Assembly (NCBI RefSeq): GCF_001579945.1
Contig: NZ_CP011971.1
Location: forward strand, 3,098,030-3,162,029
Direction of reading: 5' to 3'
Length of the DNA stretch: 64,000 bases
Source: Steroidobacter denitrificans
Lineage (GTDB): Bacteria; Pseudomonadota; Gammaproteobacteria; Steroidobacterales; Steroidobacteraceae
Below the pieces are notes generated by a model. It worked only from the letters and a program-made list of their open reading frames with translations. It was not told where the DNA came from and ran no database searches. This document shows, piece after piece, positions 63,068 through 64,000 of this stretch. A program made the position numbers and the translations under genes. Each line of letters opens with the position of its first letter. The stretch's first letter is position 1.

Positions 63068-64000
63068 ATGGGCATTCTGGACCTGGGACGTTACAAGGGA
63101 ATCGTGTTCGCGATCACCGGCTTCCTTGTTTTCATCGCCGTCATTCTGGCGATCAACCACGGCAGGCTGGGCCAATTGCCGGACAATGTCGTAGCGGCCG
63201 GATTCCTGGCCGAACATCAGACACAGCCGCGCATCGTCTTCGATGCGGGCGTGCTGCTGACGGCCACTTTGAACATGGGCGAACCCATCGACGAGGCACT
63301 GGAGTCGCTGCGCACAGCTGCGAAATCTTATAATGATGCACTCACCGGCCTGGCCGACGGAGGCCGCATCAACCTGGCCGGAGGCCGCACGATCGCCCTG
63401 CCGGTGCTGGCCGACGAGCAAGCCGCCAGTCTGCTGGCGGACGGCATGAAAATCTGGACCGCTTATACAGCCAAGCTCGAACCCATTCTGCGTTTCTCCG
63501 GCTCACCCTATCCAGCCCAACAGGAAGCGGTCTCGAACGACCACGGGCGCAGCGTCGTTCTCAGCCCACGCGGGCGGCGCCTGCAAGAAGCACTGACCGA
63601 CTTGAATCAGTATGGCGAAAGTTCGCACGCGCAACTGGCGAGAATTTTTGCCGAACTTGCCGGACAGGTGACGGCACAGGATGCCCGCCAAACGGCAGTC
63701 TTGCGCCTGATCCAGGCGGGCGGTATGGCGGCCGCCCTGTTCATGCTCGGTGCAATCTTTTTCTATTTCGCCCGCAACATGCATAAGGAGGAAACCGTTG
63801 CGGAGCGTGCGCGCAAGGAGACCGCCGATATCATGCGCACCGTGAATGAAGGGTTGTTCCTGCTGGACAAGGACCTCAAACTCGGCAGCGAACGCTCGAT
63901 GGCGCTGAACACCATTTTTCGGCGTGAGGAATTTCAGGGTATCTCCTTTGAAGAACTGCTCAAGGAAATCGTTCCGGAAAAGACACTCAGGACCGCGGTG
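63068..64000 (+). CDS. membrane signal-transduction protein, N-terminal part (cut by window end)
   Basis: 311 codons are open to the window edge. Two membrane helices (about 12-32 and 218-238) enclose a ~185-residue periplasmic region. After TM2 a short linker leads to a PAS-like stretch (MRTVNEGLFLLDKDLKLGSERSMALNTIF). In sensor proteins I know, such a stretch precedes CheA-like or other histidine-kinase domains. The kinase part, if any, lies beyond 64000. GAGGGG about seven bases before ATG 63068 supports the start. Confidence 0.75.
   Translation, partial: MGILDLGRYKGIVFAITGFLVFIAVILAINHGRLGQLPDNVVAAGFLAEHQTQPRIVFDAGVLLTATLNMGEPIDEALESLRTAAKSYNDALTGLADGGRINLAGGRTIALPVLADEQAASLLADGMKIWTAYTAKLEPILRFSGSPYPAQQEAVSNDHGRSVVLSPRGRRLQEALTDLNQYGESSHAQLARIFAELAGQVTAQDARQTAVLRLIQAGGMAAALFMLGAIFFYFARNMHKEETVAERARKETADIMRTVNEGLFLLDKDLKLGSERSMALNTIFRREEFQGISFEELLKEIVPEKTLRTAV

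Overview
The window is a 64 kb piece of a GC-rich proteobacterial chromosome, almost fully packed with housekeeping genes. No tRNA, rRNA, CRISPR array, insertion sequence or phage gene was seen. RdgC, TamA/TamB, an FadE-type acyl-CoA dehydrogenase, YheS, LptM and the block polA - (XRE gene) - small RNA - engB - cytochrome c4 - dsbA point to Gammaproteobacteria. The last block matches the Pseudomonas order as I remember it. The arginine cluster uses a carbamoyltransferase for acylated ornithine, which in this class recalls Xanthomonadales and relatives. A lineage near Xanthomonadales/Nevskiales/Steroidobacteraceae is an inference, not shown.

Layout. 1-2.3 kb: two M16 peptidase-fold proteins, the second without the zinc motif. 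2.5-8.1 kb: a DUF6522 protein, trpS, an HD hydrolase behind a perfect CRP-type site, an MgtC/DUF4010 membrane protein, an SDR with an altered catalytic residue and a 35-bp internal palindrome, and an M15 peptidase. 8.4-18.5 kb: a GGDEF-EAL protein, yheS, a tyrosine phosphatase, a histidine kinase, an EF-hand protein and a DEAD-box helicase. 18.7-22.9 kb: an orphan PstS-like lipoprotein, a DUF4136 lipoprotein, an unknown lipoprotein and rdgC. 23.0-26.7 kb: a four-gene Mla-type lipid transport operon on the minus strand. 27-33.3 kb: mscS, mdh, fadE, dinB. 33.3-36.9 kb: an unknown protein divergent from an orphan FlhC-like regulator, then nudC and an NRDE protein. 37-42.7 kb: tamA-tamB. 42.8-44.5 kb: a Nudix protein and a frameshifted rarD.

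44.5-53.3 kb is the arginine cluster: tandem ARG boxes - argR - argG - unknown P-loop protein - argC - argD - argF' - argB - argH. The carbamoyltransferase has Ala at the residue reported to separate acetylornithine from succinylornithine enzymes. It also lacks the lysine that is carboxylated in the Xanthomonas enzyme, so it looks like the Bacteroidetes succinylornithine type. No glutamate acyltransferase or deacylase is present. The uncharacterised P-loop protein inside the operon is the best candidate here for an undescribed function.

53.4-64 kb: a MenI-like thioesterase, lptM, polA, a small XRE regulator with a nested palindrome upstream, and a strong candidate small RNA. The RNA has a near-consensus sigma-E/AlgU promoter, four hairpins and a T7 terminator, and sits where Spot 42/ErsA lie in other gammaproteobacteria. 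Then come engB, a cytochrome c4, a lipidated DsbA with a CGHC site, corA, a NYN-LOTUS protein, a GNAT-like protein, and the 5' part of a membrane sensor cut by the window end. All names come from reading the translations; no database search was run.
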